The notes beneath the pieces are model-generated. The model searched no databases. It was not told the DNA's origin and saw nothing but the letters and a program-made list of their open reading frames with translations. A program made the position numbers and the translations under genes. Positions 53,956 through 61,486 of a stretch of 64,000 nucleotides of DNA are shown piece by piece. How positions within the stretch are numbered: position 1 is the stretch's first letter; each line of letters begins with the position of its first letter. The stretch comes from Cellvibrionaceae bacterium (GTDB lineage Bacteria; Pseudomonadota; Gammaproteobacteria; Pseudomonadales; Cellvibrionaceae): contig JAGKWQ010000013.1 of NCBI GenBank assembly GCA_021151825.1, positions 38,265-102,264 of the forward strand, given 5' to 3'.

Positions 53956-54216
53956 ATGATGCCCGATGATCCACCCAACCCGATTGAAGCTCCGTCTATG
54001 ACGTGTAAATGCAATGAACAATGGGTCGAGTTGTGCGATGACTTTGTGGATCTGGAAGGCGAATGCGCCTTATTGTGCGAATTGCTAACAAGCCTGGGTC
54101 AGCGCGACCTTCCTTTGGACGCTGCAGCTAAACGCGGTATAGAGCGGTTTAGTAACCAGCTAAAAACGCGTATGACCGTATTTAAACAACAACTTTATAA
54201 ATTACGCGATGGTTAA
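53956..54216 (+). CDS. Small Cys-containing protein, paralogue of the 48875 gene
   Basis: An 86-aa acidic, helical protein. Core LCDDFVDLEGECALLCELLTSLG aligns with the gene at 48875 (see there). It has several Cys (CKC near the N-terminus, then C in LCDDF, GEC and LLC). It starts at 53956, or 3 bp later. It is divergent from the XRE gene and ends in a terminator. The function is unknown. Confidence 0.7.
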   Translation: MMPDDPPNPIEAPSMTCKCNEQWVELCDDFVDLEGECALLCELLTSLGQRDLPLDAAAKRGIERFSNQLKTRMTVFKQQLYKLRDG

Positions 54217-54294
54217 CTGAACCAGGCCAACCTGTTCCCATCCACTGCATATTGACTGTCACGTCATCAAAGTCACTGTCATAAGTGACACCTT

Positions 54295-54326
54295 GGTTGC
54301 CGCTGTGTAGGGGCAACCTTTTTTTG
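54295..54326 (+). terminator. Intrinsic terminator after the 53956 gene
   Basis: GGTTGCC (54295-54301) with GGCAACC (54312-54318), a 10-nt loop and seven T. It may also serve the convergent gene ending at 54337. Confidence 0.88.
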
Positions 54327-54336
54327 TTTGTTCGGT

Positions 54337-54567
54337 TTAATCAAACAATTGATTCAATAAACTGCGCAGCTTGAGTAAGTTCTCTTCCATCACCATTGAG
54401 TAATGCTGGTAATGTTTGCGCGGAATCGCCGGGTCTTCCGTTGAGTTCATCAACGTCTGTAACGCAGTTAACGCTTGCAGCTTGTCCAGTTGCAAATAAA
54501 TTTCATCTTCCAACGCGTAGTTATTTAGAAAATCCAGATTCAGTTCTGCATCGTCCGCCTTTTTCAT
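54337..54567 (-). CDS. Small helical protein of unknown function
   Basis: A 76-aa acidic protein without signal or membrane segment (DAELNLDFLNNYALEDEIYLQLDKLQALTALQTLM). It resembles in size and amphipathic pattern the small proteins nearby but has no shared Cys. It starts at 54567 and is divergent from the XRE gene at 54705; both may be controlled by the operator pair between them. Confidence 0.65.
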   Translation of the reverse strand: MKKADDAELNLDFLNNYALEDEIYLQLDKLQALTALQTLMNSTEDPAIPRKHYQHYSMVMEENLLKLRSLLNQLFD

Positions 54568-54628
54568 AACGCCTCCATCCCAATCCTATTTTTAATTAAC
54601 CACTGTCGATCACCTATTGATCAAACCC

Positions 54629-54663
54629 GAAGTCTAGCTTCGTTAAAGCCGAAGTTCAACTTC
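54629..54663. promoter_or_regulatory. Pair of operator palindromes between divergent genes
   Basis: GAAGTCTAGCTTC (54629-54641) and GAAGTTCAACTTC (54651-54663) share GAAGT-N3-CTTC-type half-sites and lie 22 bp apart, two helical turns, on one face of the DNA. They sit 42 bp before the XRE start at 54705. Confidence 0.7.
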
Positions 54664-54704
54664 AATAACATGGGTGCCTTAATTCCCATAAAGGTTATAA
54701 GCCC

Positions 54705-54920
54705 GTGCAACTCAAAAAACAGTTTGGCAAACGTGTACAACAATTGCGCCTGGCTAAAAAAATGACTCAGGAAGAATTGGCAGAACATGTGGGCGTGAGT
54801 ATTGAATCCATCAGCAATATTGAACGAGGCATTCACGGTCCAAGCTTTGATAACCTGGAAAAAATTATTCTTGCGTTAAATATACCCGCAAAAATGTTGT
54901 TTGAGTTTGATGAGGAATAA
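54705..54920 (+). CDS. Small XRE-family regulator
   Basis: A 71-aa HTH protein with a GTG start (AAAGG 10 nt upstream): FGKRVQQLRLAKKMTQEELAEHVGVSIESISNIERGIHGPSFDNLEKI. It is almost only the DNA-binding domain, like phage Cro or TA antitoxins. It lies with the operator pair and divergent small gene at 54337. Probably autoregulated. Confidence 0.88.
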   Translation: MQLKKQFGKRVQQLRLAKKMTQEELAEHVGVSIESISNIERGIHGPSFDNLEKIILALNIPAKMLFEFDEE

Positions 54921-54939
54921 GTAATGTGTTTTGCAATGT

Positions 54940-54971
54940 GTAGCCCGTATGAAGCTTGGGTTAATACGGGC
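54940..54971. repeat. Dispersed palindromic repeat, single copy E
   Basis: GTAGCCCGTATGAAGC...TTAATACGGGC directly after the XRE gene (stop at 54920). Confidence 0.7.
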
Positions 54972-54986
54972 AACTTTATTATTTAG

Positions 54987-55292
54987 TTAATCCGGGACAA
55001 AACATATTCCGCATAATATAGCGGCATAACAATGTGCATCCGTTTTGCCGTATTTACCAAAATCACGTTTATAACCGAGCACTAAATTCGTATGCACTTT
55101 TTGTACAGCGTGGATGCGTTCGACAATACTTTTTTCAGCGTTGTTAAACCAGGTAACCACAGCTTCAGGCATACCGCCAGTGAAATAATAATCCGTTAAT
55201 TTATCAAAGAGTTTGCTGTGGGCAGCTGCAAAATTCGTTTGCGCTTCATAATCTTTTATTAATACAGGCTCATTAGCGGCGCATAAAAATGT
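54987..55292 (-). pseudogene. Decayed DUF4143-type AAA ATPase fragment
   Basis: The frame reads LFDKLTDYYFTGGMPEAVV and VQKVHTNLVLGYKRDFGKYG, as in the middle of the bacterial ATP-binding proteins with DUF4143. No start codon in frame is followed by an ATPase domain, an in-frame TAA lies at 55293-55295 and the 3' end drifts to CGICFVPD. Only about 100 codons remain. The 290 bp beyond (to 55582) show no gene. Confidence 0.7.
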
Positions 55293-55582
55293 TTAACTAA
55301 CGCTATTCAAGAAAGTTGATAGAAGTTGCCGCAAAAACCGTAATCGGCATCCAGTCATTGTTAATGATCAAGTTTACGTCGAACAATCCTTCATAAAGTC
55401 AATTTATAAACAGTAAGCTGCAGTATCGGCAAGGACTGTGCCAGTGCAGGGAATTACTGTTTTTACTTAATAAAGGAACGGATTAAATTGGTGTAATAAA
55501 AATTGAAACTATGCTGGCTATAGCAAACCACTGCGATTTAACAATTTCATCAATAATTTTTTGAAACGTTACAGATACGTTC

Positions 55583-56458
55583 TTAAATTTCTTTAAACAC
55601 TCGCCGCAACAACTGCTCATACGATTGCAATTGCGATGCGTTGACTTTCGATAAATAAAAATTGGATGAAAGCGTAGTGGTAATTTTTGGCAAGAGCACA
55701 GCTAATTTCTTTTCGCTGATCTCTTCCCGCACAACAAACTCTGGTAGCAATGCGATACCCAAACCTTGTTTGGCCGCTTCTTTCAGTGCGAGGGTGTTGC
55801 CCATGATCATGCGGTCTTGTATGTAGTCGATTGACAAATCATTTTGTGCGAGTAACGTTGTCCAGGTGCGATGGTTGGCGTTTTCACGCATCAATACCGT
55901 GTGCTTGTTAATATCCTGAATTGTTTTGGGTATGCCGCAGCGCTTTTTGTAACTCTCGCTGACTACCAGACATATTTTTGATGTGTATATTGGTGGTTGA
56001 TCGGTATTCAGGTACGAGCGAATCGCCATATCCCATTTTGACGTGGCGAGATCTACCATGTCGTCGCTGGTGTGCAAATCAATATGCAAATCCGGCGCAA
56101 GTATTTTTAGTGCCGCCATGGCTTTAGGCATTAACATGCTGCCGAAATCCACCGGTGTACTTATTTTTAATATGCCTTTGCCTTCGCCATGATTTAATTG
56201 TTGCAACACCATATTCAAACGTTTGGCACAGTAAAGGTATTCCGTTATCAGCAACTCACCGGCACTGGTGAGTTTGAGCTGCGCACCCGACTGCCGCAGC
56301 ACCAGTGTGCAATTTAATTTTTCTTCCAATGCTTTTATCTGGTAACTCATCGCCGCCTGGGTGATGTTCATTTGCTGCGCCGCCAGGGTAAAACTTCCCG
56401 CTTCAGCAAGTGCCGCCAGATAAGGAAGGTGAGCGATGATGTGCGGGGTCAATTTCAT
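55583..56458 (-). CDS. LysR-family transcriptional regulator
   Basis: A 291-aa LTTR starting at 56458 (GGGGATTG upstream). HTH: LPYLAALAEAGSFTLAAQQMNITQAAMSYQIKALEEKLNCTLVLR, a GcvA-like group. The effector domain includes WDMAIRSYLNTDQPPIYTSKICLVVS. It is divergent from the VOC and HAD genes, which are its likely targets. Confidence 0.92.
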   Translation of the reverse strand: MKLTPHIIAHLPYLAALAEAGSFTLAAQQMNITQAAMSYQIKALEEKLNCTLVLRQSGAQLKLTSAGELLITEYLYCAKRLNMVLQQLNHGEGKGILKISTPVDFGSMLMPKAMAALKILAPDLHIDLHTSDDMVDLATSKWDMAIRSYLNTDQPPIYTSKICLVVSESYKKRCGIPKTIQDINKHTVLMRENANHRTWTTLLAQNDLSIDYIQDRMIMGNTLALKEAAKQGLGIALLPEFVVREEISEKKLAVLLPKITTTLSSNFYLSKVNASQLQSYEQLLRRVFKEI

Positions 56459-56586
56459 AACAATCCCCTGGAGAAATAGCACATAAGTTAATTTGATCTT
56501 TAAAATAGAAAAAATTAGTTTTATTTATGCTAGCACTGGGCCAATAATAAATCGAACAGAAAACATCGATTGACGAGAGGTACGCT

Positions 56587-56967
56587 GTGAAAATCGATCA
56601 TCTGGCTATTTACACTCCGGATCTGGAGCGAGCCAAAACGTTTTATTGCCATTACTTCGGCTTTAATGCCGGGGAAAAATACACCAATCCCGCCAAACAA
56701 TTTGAATCCTATTTTTTGCACGCCGAAGGTGATGCTCGCCTGGAGTTAATGACTCGCCCCGGCCTGGTTGATTCGGATAACACCAATCGCGCCGGTTATG
56801 CGCATATCGCATTAAGCGTTGGTGGTGAAGCAAAGGTTATTTCGATAACCGGGCTGCTGGTCAATGATGGCTATCCATTATTATCCGGGCCGCGCTGGAC
56901 CGGCGATGGTTATTTTGAAAGTGCAATACAAGATCCCGATGGCAATACAGTGGAGATAACCGCATGA
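56587..56967 (+). CDS. VOC-family (glyoxalase/bleomycin-resistance-like) protein
   Basis: A 126-aa protein with a GTG start (GAGAGG upstream). KIDHLAIYTPDLERAKTFYCHYFGF and ALSVGGEAK..., YFESAIQDPDGNTVEITA carry the metal-binding His/Glu pattern of vicinal-oxygen-chelate enzymes. Its ATGA overlaps the HAD gene start. The substrate is unknown. Confidence 0.9.
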   Translation: MKIDHLAIYTPDLERAKTFYCHYFGFNAGEKYTNPAKQFESYFLHAEGDARLELMTRPGLVDSDNTNRAGYAHIALSVGGEAKVISITGLLVNDGYPLLSGPRWTGDGYFESAIQDPDGNTVEITA

Positions 56968-57815
56968 CGTTGTTAACCGACATAGAACCCGCCGCTGCGC
57001 TACAAAACATTGCAGCGCTGGATGAAGTAAATACTTTTGTGTTTGATATGGATGGCACGCTGCTCAATGATGAGCACGTAATTTCCCCGCAGAATCTTCG
57101 TGCGTTACATGCATTGCGCGAACGCGGTTTTAATCTGGTGATTGCAACCGGTCGCCATGTCAATGATGTGCAATTTCATTTGCAACAATTGGGTGGTGAT
57201 ATCGCGACCATTACTTGCAACGGTGCCAATATACATGATCGCAGCGGCAAATTGATTTATCGTGAAGGCTTGCCGCTGTTGGTCAATGAAACATTGTTGC
57301 CATTGGCGGCGCAATTCAATGTGAACCTGAATATGTTTACCGATAGTGAATGGCTAACCATCGCACCTTGCGAGGCGATGCTGGATGCCCATGAGCAAAC
57401 GCAATTTTTCTATCGCCAGATTGATTTGCAGGAAATGATTGCCACACCGGCGTTGAAAATTCTTTTTTATGGCGAAAATGCCGAGTTGCAAAAATTAAAA
57501 GCGCAGATTCTGAAAAATCATTCGCTGGAAATAAACCTGACATTTTCTGATGATTGCTATCTGGAAGTGATGCAAAACAATATTTCCAAGGGTCATGCCT
57601 TGAAGGTATTGCTGGAAAAGCTGTCATTATCTGTCGATAAAGCCATGGCGTTTGGCGATGGTCTGAATGATGTGGAATTGTTCCGCACCGTCGCGCACCC
57701 GGTGGTGATGGAAAATGCGGGCAATACGCTTAAACAATTATTTCCCGATGCTCATCGCGCGCAAAAAAATCATCCGGATGGTGTAGCGAAATTTTTGTTT
57801 GATTATATTTTGTGA
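56964..57815 (+). CDS. Cof-type HAD-IIB phosphatase
   Basis: A 283-aa phosphatase: nucleophile motif TFVFDMDGTLLNDEHVIS, motif II LVIATGR, cap domain, Lys in ISKGHAL and motif IV AFGDGLNDVELF. It hydrolyses sugar or nucleotide phosphates. It overlaps the VOC gene by 4 bp (ATGA) and ends in the hairpin at 57828. Confidence 0.92.
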   Translation: MTLLTDIEPAAALQNIAALDEVNTFVFDMDGTLLNDEHVISPQNLRALHALRERGFNLVIATGRHVNDVQFHLQQLGGDIATITCNGANIHDRSGKLIYREGLPLLVNETLLPLAAQFNVNLNMFTDSEWLTIAPCEAMLDAHEQTQFFYRQIDLQEMIATPALKILFYGENAELQKLKAQILKNHSLEINLTFSDDCYLEVMQNNISKGHALKVLLEKLSLSVDKAMAFGDGLNDVELFRTVAHPVVMENAGNTLKQLFPDAHRAQKNHPDGVAKFLFDYIL

Positions 57816-57827
57816 TTATTTCCACCT

Positions 57828-57875
57828 GATAAGTTGCATCAACTATTGGTTCACAGACAGTCGATGCAACTTATC
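57828..57875. terminator. Long-loop inverted repeat between convergent genes
   Basis: GATAAGTTGCATC (57828-57840) pairs perfectly with GATGCAACTTATC (57863-57875) with a 22-nt loop. It overlaps the stop of ogt. Probably a bidirectional termination structure, though without T-runs. Confidence 0.6.
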
Positions 57876-58374
57876 CCCACAAATCCGCTTGTTGTGTTGG
57901 CGATTCCAGTTGCAATAGAAATGCTTTGGCTTCCAACCCACCGGCAAAACCGATGAGTTTTCCGGAAGAACCAATTACTCGATGGCAAGGGGCAATAATC
58001 GAAATCGGATTTTTGCCATTGGCAGCGCCGACGGCACGCACGGATTTTTCATTGCCAATTTGCTGCGCGATTTGCAAATAGCTGCGCGTTTCACCGAAGG
58101 GAATTGTGAGCAGTGCTTGCCAGACTTGTTGCTGGAATTCAGTGCCGTAAAAATCCAGCGGCACTTCAAATTTTTTACGTTCCCCCAAAAAATATTCACG
58201 CAATTGCTTTTCAGTTTCGCATAACACGGCATGGCCATCGTTTTGTTCACCGGCATCGATTTTTACTCGCGCGGGATCGTCGTTTTCCCAGAGTATCGCC
58301 ATCAACCCTTTATCGCTGGCGATGAGGGTTAAATCACCTACCGGGGATGCAATTATTTTGAAATAATTTAGCAT
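57871..58374 (-). CDS. ogt: Methylated-DNA-protein cysteine methyltransferase
   Basis: A 167-aa O6-alkylguanine DNA repair protein. Acceptor Cys lies in IAPCHRVIGSSGKLIGFAGG; RAVGAANGKNP and FQQQVWQALLTIPFGETRSY are the DNA-binding and N-box regions. It resembles Ogt rather than Ada because it has no N-terminal zinc domain. It ends at a hairpin and begins just after the ParE/RHH pair (10 bp). Confidence 0.93.
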   Translation of the reverse strand: MLNYFKIIASPVGDLTLIASDKGLMAILWENDDPARVKIDAGEQNDGHAVLCETEKQLREYFLGERKKFEVPLDFYGTEFQQQVWQALLTIPFGETRSYLQIAQQIGNEKSVRAVGAANGKNPISIIAPCHRVIGSSGKLIGFAGGLEAKAFLLQLESPTQQADLWG

Positions 58375-58383
58375 AATTGTTAA

Positions 58384-58674
58384 TCACCAACGCTTTGGTA
58401 ATTTCCTCGATGTATGAAACAGACGCAAAATTTGTATTTGTTGCATTTGAGGTTTTACACGGTAGGGAATGAGATAACGAGTATTAGGTACAATTAATTC
58501 ACGCGTGCCATGAATACGACCAGGTTGACCAAGTGCTGGGTTATCGCACAACAATAAAAGAGAATCATGGATACGCTGCAAAACGACTCGCGCCATTTCA
58601 GGATCATCATTAGCAATATAGGAAAGTTCTTCTTCCAAATTATTCAGGGCTTTCCCTAGCCATTCAATCTGCAT
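58384..58674 (-). CDS. ParE/RelE-family toxin
   Basis: A 96-aa toxin: QIEWLGKALNNLEEELSYIANDDPEMARVVLQRI and GRIHGTRELIVPNTRYLIPYRV are typical of the ParE/RelE superfamily. The gene overlaps the RHH antitoxin by 11 bp. ParE relatives inhibit gyrase, RelE relatives cut mRNA; the subgroup cannot be decided. Confidence 0.9.
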   Translation of the reverse strand: MQIEWLGKALNNLEEELSYIANDDPEMARVVLQRIHDSLLLLCDNPALGQPGRIHGTRELIVPNTRYLIPYRVKPQMQQIQILRLFHTSRKLPKRW

Positions 58675-58906
58675 TTACACCCCACTTTTTAAATACATTT
58701 GCCACCTGCTCTTTTGTCGCAAATTCACCATTATCTGCTTCTATCAAAGCATTCTGGATTTCCCGAACCTGCCATTCGTTAAGCTCTACAAAATCACGAA
58801 TAGCTTCGGTAGCCAAAAAAGATTTGGATCTGTGAGTTGCATCAGCCAGCTTATCCAAACGTTGTTTGAGGTCGTCATCAAGACGAATTGTCATCGTAGT
58901 AGACAT
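58664..58906 (-). CDS. RHH (CopG/Arc-type) antitoxin
   Basis: An 80-aa antitoxin: TMTIRLDDDLKQRLDKLADATHRSKSFLATEAIRDFVEL is a ribbon-helix-helix DNA-binding domain; the C-terminal helix (IQNALIEADNGEFATKEQV) wraps the toxin. It heads the TA operon and overlaps the toxin gene by 11 bp. Confidence 0.92.
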   Translation of the reverse strand: MSTTMTIRLDDDLKQRLDKLADATHRSKSFLATEAIRDFVELNEWQVREIQNALIEADNGEFATKEQVANVFKKWGVNAD

Positions 58907-59014
58907 GAAGAATTCCTACTGCATTCAAAGGTACACAACATAACACAATAGACTACATAAACCACCAATCTCACACCTTACACAATTTAACCCCACGGAG
59001 AATCATCCTCCGTT

Positions 59015-59033
59015 GATAACAATTCTCATTAAA
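59015..59033 (+). promoter_or_regulatory. Fur-box-like site
   Basis: GATAACAATTCTCATTAAA matches 13 of 19 positions of the classic Fur box GATAATGATAATCATTATC. It lies about 65 bp before the TonB receptor start, next to a short stem (CGGAG 58996 / CTCCG 59008). Confidence 0.6.
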
Positions 59034-59096
59034 GTTAAAATCCGCGCCAATTTTCCATCCACGCCCTGGTGCGCCCCTCGTTATAGGAATTCCCCG

Positions 59097-61199
59097 ATGT
59101 ACCGTTTTAGCCGTCCTGCCCGTTTGTTGTTGGTTTCCGCTGCCTTGATGCCCAGTCTCGGCATTGCAGCGGATATTCAGGAAGTCATTGTGAGTGCGAG
59201 CCGCACCGAAAAGCCGCTGAGCACTATCCCCAATACGGTAACGGTAATTAACCCGGCCGAATTGGAACAGCAATTATCCATTCAGGATGACCTTTCCACT
59301 GTTTTGGGCAATTTGATTCCCGGTTTCTCGCCCAGCCGCCAGAAGATGACCAACTCTGGAGAAACCCTGCGCGGGCGCAAGCCGCTGTATATGATCGACG
59401 GTGTACCCCAATCCAACCCGTTGCGCGATGGTAGCCGTGAGGGAAATACGATTGACCCGGTAGTGATTGAGCGCGTGGAGGTGTTGCACGGCGCGAATGC
59501 GATTCACGGTATGGGTGCATCGGGCGGGGTGATTAACCTGATCACGCGCAAACCGTCCGATCAATTGGAACAAGGCATTCGTTTCAGCACCGGCTTTCAA
59601 ACAGAAGATGTGGGCGAGAGCGCGGATTACGGTGTGAGCTATAGCGTGTCCAATCGTTTTAGCAGCAACGCCGATATTATCGCCAGCATCAGTTTGCGCG
59701 ATAGCGGCGTCGCCTACGATGGCCACGGCGATATTATCGGGGCCGATAATGCCCAGGGCGACACTATGGATTCAGAGTCCTGGAATGGTTTTGTGAAGGG
59801 TGGTTATGATTGGGATGACCAGCGCATCGAGTTAATGGTGAACCACTACAAAGTGGAAAACAAAAATAATTGGATCGGGGTTCCGGGCGATGTATCTGAA
59901 GGCATTCCCAGTAGTTCGGTAAAAGGTAAGATTACCGGCGAAGGTTCCAGTAATGACGTCACCGCAATCAGCCTGTCTTACACCAATGAAGATTTCCTCG
60001 GCCACAAACTGCGCGTGCAGGGTTTCAGCCAGGATTTTGCCGGCACCTACGGTGCTGATGTTGTGCCCTCGGCCACGTTTCAAGATCCGGCTTATGGCCC
60101 GGACCTGATCGACCAATCGCAAAACAATTCAGAAAAAATCGGCGCAAAAATTACACTGGTGAAAGATCAGCTCGCTGATTTACCCGTGAACCTTGTCTAT
60201 GGTGTGGATGTATTAAAAGATGAAACCTGGCAGGCACTAATCTTGACCGGGCGCGCCTGGGTGCCGCCAACTGAATATGAAAATATCGCACCTTATGCGC
60301 AGGCTGAATTTACCGGTGTCGATAAACTCACAGTGACCGGCGGCGTGCGCCACGAAAAATCAAAGCTCAAGGTGGATGACTTTACGACCCTTGCATCCTA
60401 CGGTAGTCGCTTTGTAGAAGGCGGTTCACCGGAGTTCTCGGAAACCCTGTACAACTTCGGTGGTACTTATCAAATTACCAGCGCCTGGCGCGCGTTTGCT
60501 AATTACGCCGAAGCCTTTTCCATGCCCGATGTTGGCCGTGTGTTACGTGCTATTAACATCCCCAACCAAAGCGTAGAAAGTTTCCTGGATTTGGAACCTA
60601 TCCTGACTGAGAGCACCGAGTTTGGGGTGGAATTTAAAACCGCTGATATCACTGCACAGTTGAGTTACTACACCTCGAATTCGGATTTAGGTGAGCGCTT
60701 GGTGCGCGGTGCCGATGGTATTTACTCAGTGTCACGCGAAAAAACTGAAATCGACGGTATTGAGTTCAGCACCTCATGGGCGGTAACCGATGTGGATTTA
60801 ATTGGCCTTCGTTATGCGGAAGCAACCGGCCGTTATGATTCCAATAAAGATGGCCGCGTAGATTCCGATTTGGGCGGTACCAATATTTCGCCGGACCGAG
60901 TGAATGTGAGTTGGGATCGCACCTGGGTTGAAGGTATCGATACGCGCTTGCAGGCAAATTATTTATTTGATCGCGATGTACGCAATGCAACTGGAACTGT
61001 CACTAACAGTTTTAACGGCTATACCACTTACGATTTCAGTGCGAATATTGCCGCCTTTGATGGCAAAATCAGTTTTGCCGTGCAGAACCTGACCGACGAA
61101 TATTATTTCACTTATTATTCGCAAAGCAATCCGAACGACATCCGCAACTTCACCGGTGTCGGCCGCAGTTTTAATTTGGGTTATCAACGCACATTCTAA
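59097..61199 (+). CDS. TonB-dependent outer-membrane receptor (likely siderophore)
   Basis: A 700-aa receptor starting at 59097 (AGGA 9 nt upstream); a longer frame to 59013 lacks a ribosome site and would cover the Fur box. A signal peptide (LLLVSAALMPSLGIAA) is followed by the TonB box/plug (IQEVIVSASRTEKPLSTIPNT, GRKPLYMIDGVPQS, HGMGASGGVINLITRKP) and a 22-strand barrel ending in Phe (SFNLGYQRTF). The Fur-like site argues for iron-siderophore uptake. Dispersed repeats follow it. Confidence 0.93.
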   Translation: MYRFSRPARLLLVSAALMPSLGIAADIQEVIVSASRTEKPLSTIPNTVTVINPAELEQQLSIQDDLSTVLGNLIPGFSPSRQKMTNSGETLRGRKPLYMIDGVPQSNPLRDGSREGNTIDPVVIERVEVLHGANAIHGMGASGGVINLITRKPSDQLEQGIRFSTGFQTEDVGESADYGVSYSVSNRFSSNADIIASISLRDSGVAYDGHGDIIGADNAQGDTMDSESWNGFVKGGYDWDDQRIELMVNHYKVENKNNWIGVPGDVSEGIPSSSVKGKITGEGSSNDVTAISLSYTNEDFLGHKLRVQGFSQDFAGTYGADVVPSATFQDPAYGPDLIDQSQNNSEKIGAKITLVKDQLADLPVNLVYGVDVLKDETWQALILTGRAWVPPTEYENIAPYAQAEFTGVDKLTVTGGVRHEKSKLKVDDFTTLASYGSRFVEGGSPEFSETLYNFGGTYQITSAWRAFANYAEAFSMPDVGRVLRAINIPNQSVESFLDLEPILTESTEFGVEFKTADITAQLSYYTSNSDLGERLVRGADGIYSVSREKTEIDGIEFSTSWAVTDVDLIGLRYAEATGRYDSNKDGRVDSDLGGTNISPDRVNVSWDRTWVEGIDTRLQANYLFDRDVRNATGTVTNSFNGYTTYDFSANIAAFDGKISFAVQNLTDEYYFTYYSQSNPNDIRNFTGVGRSFNLGYQRTF

Positions 61200-61201
61200 T
61201 C

Positions 61202-61425
61202 GTAGCCCGTATGGAGTGTAACGAAATACAGGGTTGCTATTAATTAAATGGACATTTTCGTTGCATCAAAATTCCCGTATTGCGCTTAGGCTCCATACGG
61301 GCTACGCAAGAATATTTTTGGCAATCTAATGTAGCCCGCATGGAGTGTAACGAAATGCGAGGTGATATTATTTGAATAGATAATATTTCGTTAAATCAAA
61401 AAACCCGCATTACACACCATACAAA
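61202..61425. repeat. Dispersed palindromic repeat, copies F1-F4
   Basis: Units at 61202-61234, 61274-61306 (inverted), 61331-61362, and a decayed inverted unit at 61402-61425. The first three follow GTAGCCCGTATGGAG-N-AACGAAATAC. The two centres (TTCGTTGCATCAAAA, TTCGTTAAATCAAAA) are similar to each other and to pair B. Confidence 0.8.
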
Positions 61426-61430
61426 TCATA

Positions 61431-61458
61431 AAAAACCCGGCGTTAAGCCGGGTTTTTT
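61431..61458 (-). terminator. Intrinsic terminator of the first pectate lyase gene
   Basis: AAAAACCCGGC (61431-61441) with GCCGGGTTTTT (61447-61457), loop GTTAA; A- and T-runs on both sides. It lies 29 bp after the stop. Confidence 0.88.
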
Positions 61459-61486
61459 ATTTCACAACGTTGTATTCACGAAACAC

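Noticed and set aside
54621..54836. A minus-strand open frame over the small XRE gene
   Set aside because: It covers the operator pair and the HTH gene on the opposite strand and has no ribosome site.
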